64,000 nt of DNA, from positions 600,894 through 664,893 of the forward strand of contig NZ_LNXY01000020.1 of the NCBI RefSeq assembly GCF_001467585.1. The letters are read 5' to 3'. The stretch's first letter is position 1, and every line of letters starts with the position of its first letter. This stretch comes from Legionella drozanskii LLAP-1. Its GTDB lineage: Bacteria > Pseudomonadota > Gammaproteobacteria > Legionellales > Legionellaceae. Position numbers and translations under genes: made by a program. The notes under the pieces were generated by a model. The model had not been told where the DNA came from and made no database searches. It saw only the letters and a list, made by a program, of their open reading frames with translations. Positions 16,107 to 25,250 of this stretch are shown one piece after another.

Positions 16107-17447
16107 TTGTTGACCTATGGACTTATTTTGAAAGAAAAACTAGAAGAACTTTGTTCTCATTTTCCACCAGAAGAATTGGAAGGCATACAATTTGGAAAAT
16201 GGGCACCAGATCCTCATGCACGAATTAGCACAATACACTACACTTTTGACCCTCTCTCGATGGCTCAAGAGTTAAAAATGAACTTAGAACAAAGATATTC
16301 TGGTATTACCATGAATGAATTATCTCGAGTCAGCAGAGCTAAGGTGGAAGAAATCTTAGAGTATTGGCGAATTGCCTGCGGTAGTCAAATTGAGTTTAAA
16401 TATATGCCTAAGCTTGAGTCTGATCAATCAGGTATCACCTTTGTTGCCAGCGATAATATTGAAGGTGCAGCTGGAGTAACGAACAATAATTTCCTGCCAG
16501 GTACTCAATATATCAATCAGGTAGCAGTATGCATTCCTAGCAAGGTTTCAACCTCTGTAGATCTATTGGTATATGCTCATGAAATAGGACATGCTCTAGG
16601 ATTTCGTCACACGCACGAACTAGAACTGCTCAGAAATCGATTAATGACCATGCCCCAAGGTTTAGGTTGTTCGGTCATGGGCTATCCACACGAGCTTGCA
16701 ACGGATAATAATACTTGTACCACTCCAGCTTATTGTGGAGATCAACGCTTTGCGATCGTGCCTGGCCCTATGGATAAAGAGGTCTGCACAGATATCTATG
16801 CATTTTCTTCTCCTCCTTACTCACAAGTTAAATACTTTGATTCAATGTATTGGGGTTTTTTGAATGGGGTTTCCGAAAAATCTCTTGCAACTTATTTAGA
16901 AAATGTAAATTTTATGAAGCTATCCCCCTTATCCGCCAATCTTATTTCAGTCGTTTATATGGCTATCTTGCGTAATTCGATGGGCAATCAGACCTGTGGT
17001 TTTACAAATGCACTAACCATATTAGAACTGCTCCTTCGTACCAAAAGCGAGAGGGTGGCAGATATTTTACAAATTCTTAGACAGGTGTCGACTATCGCTC
17101 TTCTTTTTATGCAAATGTATGAAATCTATGCTAATGAGGATGCATTAAATAGTTCAATCTATTTAACAACATTTTTAGGAAGTAGTTTGAGTGGTTTATT
17201 ATTAGCGTCTACTGTGGGTAAAACTGCTGCTAGTTGGACCAATACAATCGTCGATAAGCTAAGTCAATTTTTTAATGTTGAGCCCCCTAAAGACGCAGAA
17301 AACTTATCGTTTCTTGCTAATAAGTGGCGTTGGTTTGGATCTATGTTCCATCACTCCAATCTGGGCGAGGAAGCAGAATTAACCGCTGACGAAGAATCCG
17401 TAGGTGAAAGTGAAAGCCAAGCTGATGAAACTATAGTTGTCCCTTAA
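16107..17447 (+). CDS. Metzincin-type zinc protease, possible effector
   Basis: Zinc site HEIGHALGFRH near residue 157, followed by a Met-turn SVMGY, the layout of M10/metzincin proteases. The protease domain covers roughly residues 30-260. A hydrophobic helical region follows (ISTIALLFMQMYEIYANE and TFLGSSLSGLLLASTVGKTA), then a C-terminus rich in Glu and Asp (DEESVGESESQADE). There is no signal peptide. Acidic C-termini of this sort are common in Legionella Dot/Icm substrates, so export by that route is an inference. The start is unsure: TTG at 16107 or TTG at 16128, neither with a strong ribosome site. Confidence 0.85.
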   Translation: MLTYGLILKEKLEELCSHFPPEELEGIQFGKWAPDPHARISTIHYTFDPLSMAQELKMNLEQRYSGITMNELSRVSRAKVEEILEYWRIACGSQIEFKYMPKLESDQSGITFVASDNIEGAAGVTNNNFLPGTQYINQVAVCIPSKVSTSVDLLVYAHEIGHALGFRHTHELELLRNRLMTMPQGLGCSVMGYPHELATDNNTCTTPAYCGDQRFAIVPGPMDKEVCTDIYAFSSPPYSQVKYFDSMYWGFLNGVSEKSLATYLENVNFMKLSPLSANLISVVYMAILRNSMGNQTCGFTNALTILELLLRTKSERVADILQILRQVSTIALLFMQMYEIYANEDALNSSIYLTTFLGSSLSGLLLASTVGKTAASWTNTIVDKLSQFFNVEPPKDAENLSFLANKWRWFGSMFHHSNLGEEAELTADEESVGESESQADETIVVP

Positions 17448-17655
17448 ATTCCACAATTTTGTTGTATTCCCGTAAAGGTAGGGGCTATGGTGCCCCATGA
17501 TGGAACAATCCCTCTCTTCGCAAGGTGACAATTCGAACTTGCTAAGAATAATCAACTCAAATTCATGTTTAGAAAAAACAGGGGATACCTCAGAGCCAAC
17601 GGTTTATTTATAAACAAGGGAGGAGCATCAGTTGCCGCCTCCCAAGTGGATCAAA

Positions 17656-18540
17656 TCAATGAAACAACAAAAGTTGTCCACTGACTCCAAGAGGTTCATC
17701 ACCTGCGCCGCCCCCTTGCTTATTTTCTGTGGCTTTTTCATTTGGATTTGCACTGTCTGAGCTAGGAAAGGTCAGAGCAGGTGCAGGATTTTTAAGTGCC
17801 TCAGTTAAGCTAATAAAGGTATATCCGTTTTGCTTATACATTTGAATAATGTCACCCAACACATAACTATTCAGTAAGTTTGCGTGAATTAGCAAAATTT
17901 GTTTAACCGGCTGCCCTTTTGCGCGTTGCTCAGCTTTCAGTGTTTGGTTCCAGATATAGGCCAGATAGCGAGATTTCAATTTGTCGATATAGGCTTCTCT
18001 TGAACGATAGGGCACTTTGTAAAGTTGCTCATTAAAACGAAAATCCTTACTGTCGATAGTGACCGGAGCAATGACATAATGATTTTCTGTTAAATAATTA
18101 AGTACTTTAGGTTTTGAGGCTTTACCCCCCTCTGCCAGATAGGGATAGCGGAAATACTTCGGCTCGGTTAATAAGGGTGACAAAATTTTATCAGCGCGAG
18201 CGACATCAGCAATGTATTTATCTGCATTCATTTGATTCAAATTGTAATGCGAGTAAGTGTGATTACCGAGCATGAAGCCTGCTTTATGAAATTGCTCAAG
18301 AAACGCCCATTGTCCCTTTGCAATCGCCCCGGCGATGACAAATCCGGTAGCTGGAACTTGGTTCTGAGTGAGCGCTTCAATAATTTTATTAAAACGCTCA
18401 GTTGCTCTTTGTTGATTGCCAGGAGTGTCCATTTTTGAGGCCACTAAAGGCAGATCATCAATCGTGATTGCAATTTCACGAGTCTGAGCGAAAGCATTGC
18501 AGGCCATTAAAAAAAGGCAAAATAAGTAAAATTTACGCAT
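17656..18540 (-). CDS. Secreted polysaccharide deacetylase (NodB family)
   Basis: A signal peptide (MRKFYLFCLFLMACNAFAQ) is followed by a NodB-homology domain: motif 1 ITIDDLP with the double Asp, motif 2 GNHTYSHYN with the two zinc His, motif 3 FRYPYLAEGG, and a late LLIHAN. The enzyme would remove acetyl groups from a cell-wall or surface sugar polymer in the periplasm. It is 294 aa with a low-complexity Gly/Pro tail. It is monocistronic; the downstream 200 bases are free of genes and hold a GGGGC-GCCCC hairpin near 17490 with no T-run. Confidence 0.9.
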   Translation of the reverse strand: MRKFYLFCLFLMACNAFAQTREIAITIDDLPLVASKMDTPGNQQRATERFNKIIEALTQNQVPATGFVIAGAIAKGQWAFLEQFHKAGFMLGNHTYSHYNLNQMNADKYIADVARADKILSPLLTEPKYFRYPYLAEGGKASKPKVLNYLTENHYVIAPVTIDSKDFRFNEQLYKVPYRSREAYIDKLKSRYLAYIWNQTLKAEQRAKGQPVKQILLIHANLLNSYVLGDIIQMYKQNGYTFISLTEALKNPAPALTFPSSDSANPNEKATENKQGGGAGDEPLGVSGQLLLFH

Positions 18541-18746
18541 CGATAATCCTTTATCATATAGGTCTATAAAAAGAGTGTAGCAGGGGTAATTGTAAGAAGC
18601 GAAAAAAAATGGCCTTCTCTGCTAAAAGAAGTTAAGTCAATGAATGTTTGATCTTTTATTGGACAAACAGTTATTAGAATTACGTCCACAATTTGCAGTC
18701 GATTGACAGCTATTTTCTTTTTTAGTGAATGGATGATTAAAATTGC

Positions 18747-18775
18747 TTGACAGTTACGAGGTGCCTCATTAAACT
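18747..18775 (+). promoter_or_regulatory. Promoter of the tRNA-Ala gene
   Basis: TTGACA at 18747-18752, a 17-base spacer and TAAACT at 18770-18775 form a near-ideal sigma-70 promoter ending 14 bases before the mature tRNA-Ala. It may also read through into the two tRNA-Glu genes that follow within 34 and 40 bases. Confidence 0.75.
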
Positions 18776-18789
18776 GCGATTCTCATTTT

Positions 18790-18865
<76 letters not shown>

Positions 18866-18899
18866 TCATCAATTACGATTGTTGATGGAAAATACTTAG

Positions 18900-18975
18900 G
18901 TCCCCATCGTCTAGAGGCCTAGGACACTGCCCTTTCACGGCGGTAACAGGGGTTCGAATCCCCTTGGGGACGCCA
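18900..18975 (+). tRNA. tRNA-Glu (anticodon TTC), copy 1
   Basis: A 76-base tRNA with encoded CCA. Acceptor arms GTCCCCA and TGGGGAC pair, and the T-arm holds GGGGTTCGAATCCCC. Anticodon loop CTTTCAC gives TTC for glutamate. It is identical to the copy 40 bases downstream. Confidence 0.97.
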
Positions 18976-19015
18976 TTTTGGTGTTTATATAGTAAGTTTT
19001 TCTGTTGTTCACTGG

Positions 19016-19091
19016 GTCCCCATCGTCTAGAGGCCTAGGACACTGCCCTTTCACGGCGGTAACAGGGGTTCGAATCCCCTTGGGGACGCCA
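19016..19091 (+). tRNA. tRNA-Glu (anticodon TTC), copy 2
   Basis: Second tRNA-Glu, identical in all 76 bases to the copy at 18900-18975, including the CCA. The 40-base spacer shows no clear promoter, so the three tRNAs are probably one transcript. The duplication is exact over the gene but does not extend into the flanks. Confidence 0.97.
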
Positions 19092-19158
19092 TCTAAAACG
19101 ATGGTTATTTGTAGAATTCTTCTGCATTGCTACTTGCTCATGCTTTCGTTGTATCCCG

Positions 19159-20142
19159 CTATTCATTCTTAGGCGGAGCCATAAATTCGGCACCTACCGG
19201 TTCCTGAATGTCCTGATTAAGAATCTTATCAATTTGCTTCATTGCTCTATCATCAAGAGTCCATCCCATCACCTCAGAAACATTGTCGAGTTGTTTTGGC
19301 TGCCTAGCTCCCCAAAGAGCAATGGTGTGGCCCTTATCCAATACCCAGCGGATTGCTAAAGCAAGAACATTTTTCTGATAATTAATTTGAGCAAACTGAT
19401 CTAAGGCAGCTACCGCCTTGAGATATTCAGCAAATCTAGGTTGTTGGAATTTAGGATCTGTTTTTCTTAAATCATCGCCTCTAAATTGCGTATCGGAGGT
19501 CATTTTGCCGCTCAATAATCCCCGACATAATGAACCATAAGCTAGGGTAACTAGGCCAGATTTTTCTGCGAAGGGGAGTATTTCTTCTTCTGCTTCTCGT
19601 TCAAAAAGATTATAAGGCGGTTGTATAGTATGAATGGGGGCAAACTTGAGAAACTCTTCCATTTGATTAATTGAAAAATTACTAAGACCAATTGCGCGAA
19701 TTGTTCCTGCCTCCAATAAAGAATTTAAAGCATTTGCCGTTTCTTCAAAGGAGACTGATTGATCAGGCCAATGGATTTGATAAATGTCGATATAATCAGT
19801 TTGTAAGCGCTTAAGAGAATCTTTAATTTCTTGTTTAATACGACTAGCCGAGGAGTTTCTGGTGATTTTGCCACTGGTCCAGTCTAATCCAACCTTGGTA
19901 GCAAGAATAATATTTTCCCGATGGCCCTTTTGTTTGATTGCCTTACCGACAATTTCTTCAGAGCGACCAAAACCATAAACTGGCGCGGTATCCACCATAT
20001 TGATACCTAATTCGAAGGCTTTATGGATGGTTTTTATAGCTTCTGATTCTTCCGTACCGCCCCACATCCAGCCGCCAATTGCCCAAGTTCCCAGGCAAAC
20101 ACGAGACGCTTTTTTTAAATGAGAGATTTGAATTGTTTCCAT
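19159..20142 (-). CDS. Aldo/keto reductase
   Basis: NADPH-dependent oxidoreductase of the aldo/keto reductase fold. The catalytic four are visible: Asp and Tyr in DTAPVYGFGRSEEIVG, Lys in LATKVG and His in QIHWPD. The block GLSNFSINQMEEF is the usual strand 6 region, and the C-terminal IALWGARQPKQLDNV binds the cofactor. Length 327 aa, typical of the Tas/YdbC-like branch. The substrate cannot be told from sequence. The gene stands alone between the tRNAs and dgt. Confidence 0.93.
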   Translation of the reverse strand: METIQISHLKKASRVCLGTWAIGGWMWGGTEESEAIKTIHKAFELGINMVDTAPVYGFGRSEEIVGKAIKQKGHRENIILATKVGLDWTSGKITRNSSASRIKQEIKDSLKRLQTDYIDIYQIHWPDQSVSFEETANALNSLLEAGTIRAIGLSNFSINQMEEFLKFAPIHTIQPPYNLFEREAEEEILPFAEKSGLVTLAYGSLCRGLLSGKMTSDTQFRGDDLRKTDPKFQQPRFAEYLKAVAALDQFAQINYQKNVLALAIRWVLDKGHTIALWGARQPKQLDNVSEVMGWTLDDRAMKQIDKILNQDIQEPVGAEFMAPPKNE

Positions 20143-20205
20143 ACAAGATCCTTAGCAATGAGCAAATAATATACAGCATCTATTAAGTTTAGTAGGATAA
20201 ACAGC

Positions 20206-21528
20206 TCATAACCTTTCAAAAATGGTTCGCGTATTAAATCCGAACAAGCGTTCGTGCATGCGGTGTGCATATTCATCGGTCATATTGGCAATATAATCAC
20301 AGACTACGCGGAACGCATCTTCCTCTTCTTGAGCTTTTAGAAATAAGGCACGATTTTTATTATCCAATAGACTATTGGGGTTGGAACTAACGGCCTCAAA
20401 AAGTCGTAAAACAACCGTTTGGCCGCCATATTCAAAGGTCCGTGCCTCTTGCGAGTCGATAACATGTTGATGAATACACTGCATTAAATAATTCAATAAG
20501 GCAGCTGCTTCAGGTAATAGGGTAATATTATGTTTTAATAAGGGATTTTCAAACGCCTCATTAGTGGTTGTAATATGAGTGGCAGTGATAAAATAATTCA
20601 CCATTTGGCCAATCGCTTGTTTTCTATGATGCAGCTCTGGGCTAAACAATAAATCGAGTAACTGATGTTGATTTTTTTCCAACGCTGTCTTTCCTAGAAG
20701 TTCATTGAACTGCTGATTTTCTAGATGAGCACGGTTTACCAAACGAAGGTGAATTGCATCTTCCAAATCATGAACACCATAAGCAATATCATCGGCTATA
20801 TCCATAATTGAACAATCAAAGCTATGGTAGGCTGATTTTCCATGTTGATTCATTTGGGGCAATTGAGCTAGCGATTGAAATAACTGCCTATCCTGCTCAG
20901 AAAAAGGCGATAAAAGCCAGTCAATCTCAGGTTGTTCGCAATCAAAATAAGCTTTAGGAGGTAACCAATCATTAATACGGATTGTTTTATTTAAAGATTC
21001 AACAGATTGGGGTACTTCAGGCGCAACGACTCGAGCGCGATTGACAGGGTATTTAAGAATGCCGAGAAGAGCGCGGCGAGTTAAATCCAGTCCATAAACC
21101 CCATAGCTGTTTTCAACTTTTGTTAATAAGCGCAAAGTTTGGCCATTTCCTTCAAAACCACCATGGTTACGCATCATGTAATTAAGAGCAACTTCACCGC
21201 CATGGCCAAAAGGAGGGTGGCCAATATCATGTAGCAAACAAACGACAGTGATTAAATCTTCGCTCGGCAATATACCCGGCAAAATAGAGTGCTGGTGATT
21301 GATAGCAAGATTACGGACGATACTACAACCAATGGAACCAACTTCTAGTGAATGAGTTAATCGAGTGCGGTGAAAATCGCCTTCATCCGTTCCTAAAATC
21401 TGAGTTTTTCGTTGGAGACGACGAAAGGCAGGGCAATGAATAACTCGTGTTCGATCTCGTTCGTAGGGATCGCGATGATCCTGATCTCCTCGTTGATGAG
21501 ATTGCCCTGAGCGCCTATGAGTCCACAT
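20206..21528 (-). CDS. dgt: Deoxyguanosinetriphosphate triphosphohydrolase-like protein
   Basis: HD-domain dNTPase that cuts dNTPs to nucleoside and triphosphate. The N-terminal RTRVIHCPAFRRLQRKTQ and THSLEV motifs, the metal pair HD in LLHDIGHPPFGHGGE and a later DIADDIAYGVHDLEDA are all present. The length of 440 aa fits the dGTPase-like group. Such enzymes adjust dNTP pools, and some relatives limit phage. Nothing unusual is seen. The start MWTHRRSG is the first ATG and lacks a strong ribosome site. Confidence 0.93.
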   Translation of the reverse strand: MWTHRRSGQSHQRGDQDHRDPYERDRTRVIHCPAFRRLQRKTQILGTDEGDFHRTRLTHSLEVGSIGCSIVRNLAINHQHSILPGILPSEDLITVVCLLHDIGHPPFGHGGEVALNYMMRNHGGFEGNGQTLRLLTKVENSYGVYGLDLTRRALLGILKYPVNRARVVAPEVPQSVESLNKTIRINDWLPPKAYFDCEQPEIDWLLSPFSEQDRQLFQSLAQLPQMNQHGKSAYHSFDCSIMDIADDIAYGVHDLEDAIHLRLVNRAHLENQQFNELLGKTALEKNQHQLLDLLFSPELHHRKQAIGQMVNYFITATHITTTNEAFENPLLKHNITLLPEAAALLNYLMQCIHQHVIDSQEARTFEYGGQTVVLRLFEAVSSNPNSLLDNKNRALFLKAQEEEDAFRVVCDYIANMTDEYAHRMHERLFGFNTRTIFERL

Positions 21529-21717
21529 TTTTAATCATCACCACATTCAGTCGTCGCATTAAAAATCCAATACTGTATGCGATAACCGCTATTGAAACAA
21601 CCTACAGTAAAAAAATTCAAGCAAATCGGGTGAAACTGGAATCATTTATGCTTATAAGCAGCTAAAGAGGGGCAGAGTTTTACCCATCCCAAAAAGAATA
21701 AGAATAACGGGAGCGCC

Positions 21718-22257
21718 ATGATGAATAAAGTACAATTTTTAACAATCTGTCTTTGTACAAGTGGCCTGACAGCTTGTCTAAGCGACCAGCAAAACTATTA
21801 TACAATGTACAGTACCAATCAACCTTATAAGCTTCAAAGTACCCAGTTTTATCCGCAAGCCTATGATGGAACGGCAAATTATGGTGAGTTTACACAGGGA
21901 GATCGCGAAGTCTCGGTGCCGGATTCCTATTATACTGGTTCCTACCATTCTCCAGCTTCTCATAAAGCTATAGACCGTAATTGGGTAAATGATCAGAATC
22001 CTAATGGATATACTATTCAATTAGGGGAAAGTGAAAAAGCATCCCAAGTTGCTGGAAAGCTTTATAAAGCACCGAAAAAAGATCGAATGGCAGAAGTAAA
22101 ATGCAATCGCGATGGTAAAAGTTATTATAAAGGCGTTTACGGTAGTTATAATAATTATCAAGAAGCGCAGCAAGCACTTAACAATTTACCTCCAGAACTT
22201 CGACAAAGCGCTGGGATTAAGAATTGGAGTAGCATCCAAGCGAACACTAGTAATTAA
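21718..22257 (+). CDS. SPOR-domain lipoprotein
   Basis: A 179-aa protein with a lipoprotein signal (LTICLCTSGLTAC), a tyrosine- and glutamine-rich linker (about residues 25-95) and a C-terminal SPOR-like domain starting GYTIQLGESEKASQVAGKL and ending LPPELRQSAGIKNW. SPOR domains bind peptidoglycan stripped of stem peptides at the division site. GGGAG lies before two adjacent ATGs. It converges with gspM, whose stop is two bases away. The envelope location is well supported; the exact role is not known. Confidence 0.82.
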   Translation: MMNKVQFLTICLCTSGLTACLSDQQNYYTMYSTNQPYKLQSTQFYPQAYDGTANYGEFTQGDREVSVPDSYYTGSYHSPASHKAIDRNWVNDQNPNGYTIQLGESEKASQVAGKLYKAPKKDRMAEVKCNRDGKSYYKGVYGSYNNYQEAQQALNNLPPELRQSAGIKNWSSIQANTSN

Positions 22258-22258
22258 C

Positions 22259-22732
22259 TTATTTGGCTGAGATAACTACCATGAGTTTTACTACACCGGG
22301 GGTTTCAGTCCGTTCAGCAGAAAATTGTTTAAAGGTAAGGACATAGTCATTACTCAAAGACCATAACCAGCTTAAAAATGGATTATAGGGTACTCGATCA
22401 TAGGATAGTTGAATATCACCGGTACCCGTTTGCTGGAGTTGATAAACAAATTTTTGTAAGGAATTAGAGTTCAATTGATTGCCAATTAACGCGAGTAGCT
22501 TGGCATTGGTAATTGCTTGAGACCTTTTTTGCGATCTTGGTTGCTGGCGAACTTGTTGAATCCAAGTTAAAGTCTCCTGTTTTTCTTTAAATTCTTTCGA
22601 TTTATTATTCACTGCTGTGGTTAGTGGCGAATAGACTAAAAGGTAGAATAAATAAATTAAAACACAGATAGAACCGATAGCTGCCATCCAGCGTTCACGC
22701 TCGTTTAAATTATGCCAATGATTCGCTATCAC
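22259..22732 (-). CDS. gspM: Type II secretion protein GspM (LspM)
   Basis: GspM is a bitopic inner-membrane part of the type II secretion assembly platform and partner of GspL. It has a short cytoplasmic N-terminus (NLNERERWMA), one helix (AIGSICVLIYLFYLLVYSPL, about residues 16-36) and a periplasmic ferredoxin-like domain with TWIQQV and QLQQTGTGDIQL. The length of 157 aa is normal. It overlaps gspL by 4 bp. As in Legionella, gspL-gspM lie apart from the other secretion genes. Confidence 0.88.
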   Translation of the reverse strand: MIANHWHNLNERERWMAAIGSICVLIYLFYLLVYSPLTTAVNNKSKEFKEKQETLTWIQQVRQQPRSQKRSQAITNAKLLALIGNQLNSNSLQKFVYQLQQTGTGDIQLSYDRVPYNPFLSWLWSLSNDYVLTFKQFSAERTETPGVVKLMVVISAK

Positions 22733-23886
22733 AGGGTAAGCTCCAAGGTACTGACTACCTGTTGGTTGAGTGTAGACGCTTGAGTTTGTTTAACCTTGAC
22801 CTTCTCTTTTTCTAAGGCCGCCTGGAAACCCGCTAAGCTTTCAAAATTTTTCGTTGCTAAAGTGACTAAGAGTGTTTTATTTTGAAACCGTAGTTGCTCT
22901 ATGGTAATTGGATTTTCTTTGACTGTTTTCGTTAATTTATCGAGTAAAGTCCAAAAGGTAAAATCAGAATTGTTTTGATTGGATTTCAATAGCTGGCTAA
23001 TGCGAAATTTGGGGCTGATAACTTGATGAGATTGAGGAAAAAATTCTCGATAAATAACCGCTGTTTTTTCATTCACTTCATTTAGATCTTTATTAAGGAA
23101 ATAAATTTTCATAGCATTGACTGCAAGAACGGATAGCAACCACAGCATGCACATGCCAAAGGCTGCTTGATATAAGCGTTTGGTTTTGCTTTGGCTACCA
23201 TCATGTTGCAATTCACCTTGACAGAGATTGAGTGGTCTGGTGGTTGATAAACGCTGAGCCAGCCAAGTATAGGAAGATTCTTCCTGCTCGATGAGTTGTG
23301 CTTCAGTGGGTTTGAGCTGTGATTTATCGCTATCTGAAAAACAGTAAATCGTTTGTTCTTTAGTCCATTTATCCAGATAAAACGGCATCAGATCTGGACT
23401 TAAAGCACCCTGAAAACTGTCATCATTGATTAATAAAAACGAATCCATCATAGCAATTTCTTGAGGTTTAAGAGCAAACCAATCGAGCGTTAAATTATCA
23501 AAATTGATCTGATGCTCATCAAAAAAACTTATCAGTTCCTTTAGATAATTTTTATCTCCCACAACGACTAAATATCTTCCCGCTTGATAATAGTTGCGAT
23601 CAAAAGCAAATTGCAGTGTATCAACGTTTTGCGCTAATCGCTCTTCCAAAGCAAAAGGAATTGCGGCTCGTGCTTTGCGATCGGGAAGCCAGGGTAGTTC
23701 AATTTGATGTAAGCTAAAGTGACGACTTGACGCCACGATATACGTTTGGGCATTGGTTTGAAGGGTTTTAATTTCCGCAAAGTCCCGTTGCGCGAGAGGA
23801 GCATCAATCTGACCTTTTGCATCTAACCTTAAACTCAAACAATTGTTTTCGTTAAGGTGTTGAGTAAAAAGAAAGCAAGTGGTCAC
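22729..23886 (-). CDS. gspL: Type II secretion protein GspL (LspL)
   Basis: GspL recruits the secretion ATPase GspE to the inner membrane. The cytoplasmic actin-like domain spans roughly residues 1-230 (LPWLPDRKARAAIPFALEE is the GspL/PilM-like block). A helix near 240-262 (GMCMLWLLSVLAVNAM) and a periplasmic domain ending in FESLAGFQAALEKEKVKVKQ follow. The length of 385 aa is normal. The gene starts about 25 bp after mltB and may be read with it. The type II system of Legionella exports many degradative enzymes. Confidence 0.9.
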   Translation of the reverse strand: MTTCFLFTQHLNENNCLSLRLDAKGQIDAPLAQRDFAEIKTLQTNAQTYIVASSRHFSLHQIELPWLPDRKARAAIPFALEERLAQNVDTLQFAFDRNYYQAGRYLVVVGDKNYLKELISFFDEHQINFDNLTLDWFALKPQEIAMMDSFLLINDDSFQGALSPDLMPFYLDKWTKEQTIYCFSDSDKSQLKPTEAQLIEQEESSYTWLAQRLSTTRPLNLCQGELQHDGSQSKTKRLYQAAFGMCMLWLLSVLAVNAMKIYFLNKDLNEVNEKTAVIYREFFPQSHQVISPKFRISQLLKSNQNNSDFTFWTLLDKLTKTVKENPITIEQLRFQNKTLLVTLATKNFESLAGFQAALEKEKVKVKQTQASTLNQQVVSTLELTL

Positions 23887-23910
23887 ATTGACGTCCTTAA
23901 TAAATGAACA

Positions 23911-24930
23911 TTATACGTAGGCGAATTTTCTCCCAACGGTATTCATTGCCCACTGACTTTTTAGTTGCTGAGAGAATAGATAAACAGCCATAGCATATTG
24001 TGGACTGGCGTTATACCGTGTAATGACATAAAAGTTGGGATAAGCCAACCAAAATTCCTGTCCTGTTTGCGTTGTTAATTCAATTAAACCTACTTTAGAA
24101 GGCGTATTTGCTGCTGCAGTAAGAGGTTTAATTCCGGCTGCTTCCAACTGCTGAACACGATAGACTGCTGTTTTATAAGTTGTATTAATCTTTTTATAGT
24201 CAAAGCCTTCGACTTGAGCAGGTTGGGCAATGCCTTGGTTCGATTTCCAACCGTGTTTATGGAAATAATTAGCGACGCTTGCAATGACCGCATTATCATC
24301 GTTCATTAAATCGATTTTTACATTTGGAGAAAAATTAGCGGCATAGTTACGATAACTTGAAGGCATGAATTGGGGTTTGCCCATGGCTCCGGCATAAGAG
24401 CCAAGATATTGGGTGGGTGGAACCTGGTGTTCACGGCAAAGTAATAAATATTCACCTAATTCTTTGGTAAAAAATGGTGAGCGTTTGGGATAATTAAAGG
24501 CCAGCGTCGATAAGGCATCCAAAACACGATAAGTACCCTGATGTTTACCATAAAGTGTCTCAACACCAATGATCGCTACGATGATGTTTGCAGGAACACC
24601 GTATTTTTTTTCGGCTTTATCTAAAGCAGCTTGATTGGTACGCCAAAATTCCATACCTGCCTGGACTCTTTCAGGTGTTAGGAATAATTGTTTGTAAACG
24701 TCCCAGCTCTTTTTTTCAAAGGGCTTATCCATTGATTCAATAATTTGAGGTTGCAACTGAACATCGCTCATCACAGCGACGAGTTCTTTTCTGTCAAATT
24801 TGTGCTCTTTGACCATATGATTGATAAAATTCTGCACATCTTTACGTTGGGAGAATGCCAGGTCCGCTTGGGCTATACAACTACCGAGTAGCAATATAAG
24901 GCTGAAACAGATCGTAATTAATCGTTGCAT
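23911..24930 (-). CDS. mltB: Membrane-bound lytic murein transglycosylase B
   Basis: A lytic transglycosylase that cuts peptidoglycan glycan strands. A lipoprotein-like signal (LILLLGSCIAQA) places it at the outer membrane. The catalytic Glu is in IIGVETLYGKHQGTYRVLDA, and the substrate-binding blocks SYAGAMGKPQFMPSSYRNYA and DDNAVIASVANYFHKHGW follow. The length of 339 aa fits MltB. It stands upstream of gspL, so it may help the secretion machine through the wall, but that link rests only on the gene order. Confidence 0.93.
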   Translation of the reverse strand: MQRLITICFSLILLLGSCIAQADLAFSQRKDVQNFINHMVKEHKFDRKELVAVMSDVQLQPQIIESMDKPFEKKSWDVYKQLFLTPERVQAGMEFWRTNQAALDKAEKKYGVPANIIVAIIGVETLYGKHQGTYRVLDALSTLAFNYPKRSPFFTKELGEYLLLCREHQVPPTQYLGSYAGAMGKPQFMPSSYRNYAANFSPNVKIDLMNDDNAVIASVANYFHKHGWKSNQGIAQPAQVEGFDYKKINTTYKTAVYRVQQLEAAGIKPLTAAANTPSKVGLIELTTQTGQEFWLAYPNFYVITRYNASPQYAMAVYLFSQQLKSQWAMNTVGRKFAYV

Positions 24931-25250
24931 TGGTCATCCTTATCTGAATTCAAAAAACGCCGATTGTATTAAGAAAATCAAGTAACAGCAATTTTTTTAC
25001 ATCACTAGCAGTTTTGCTGCAGCACAACTCATTAAGTAAATCATCTCTATTTTCTATTTGCAATGTCCTTATGATTGAAGACTGGTTAATCAGCTTAGCT
25101 CGCTCTGCGAGAGCGAATTCCTAGGGAGCATCGAACATAAATCCCCAATCGTACAGCCTAATTATGATTTTGCGCTGAAATCTAATATTTTGAAGTAGCT
25201 TGAGCATTATAATTCAGCTAGAATACGCAATTTATTAGCAGGTTTTTCAG

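Noticed and set aside
18900..19091. Duplicate tRNA-Glu as attachment sites of an integrated element
   Set aside because: Only 40 bases separate the copies and no integrase or cargo lies between or beside them, so simple tandem duplication is enough.
21447..21665. Plus-strand frame at the dgt start
   Set aside because: It runs antisense through the conserved N-terminus of dgt and has no ribosome site or motif.
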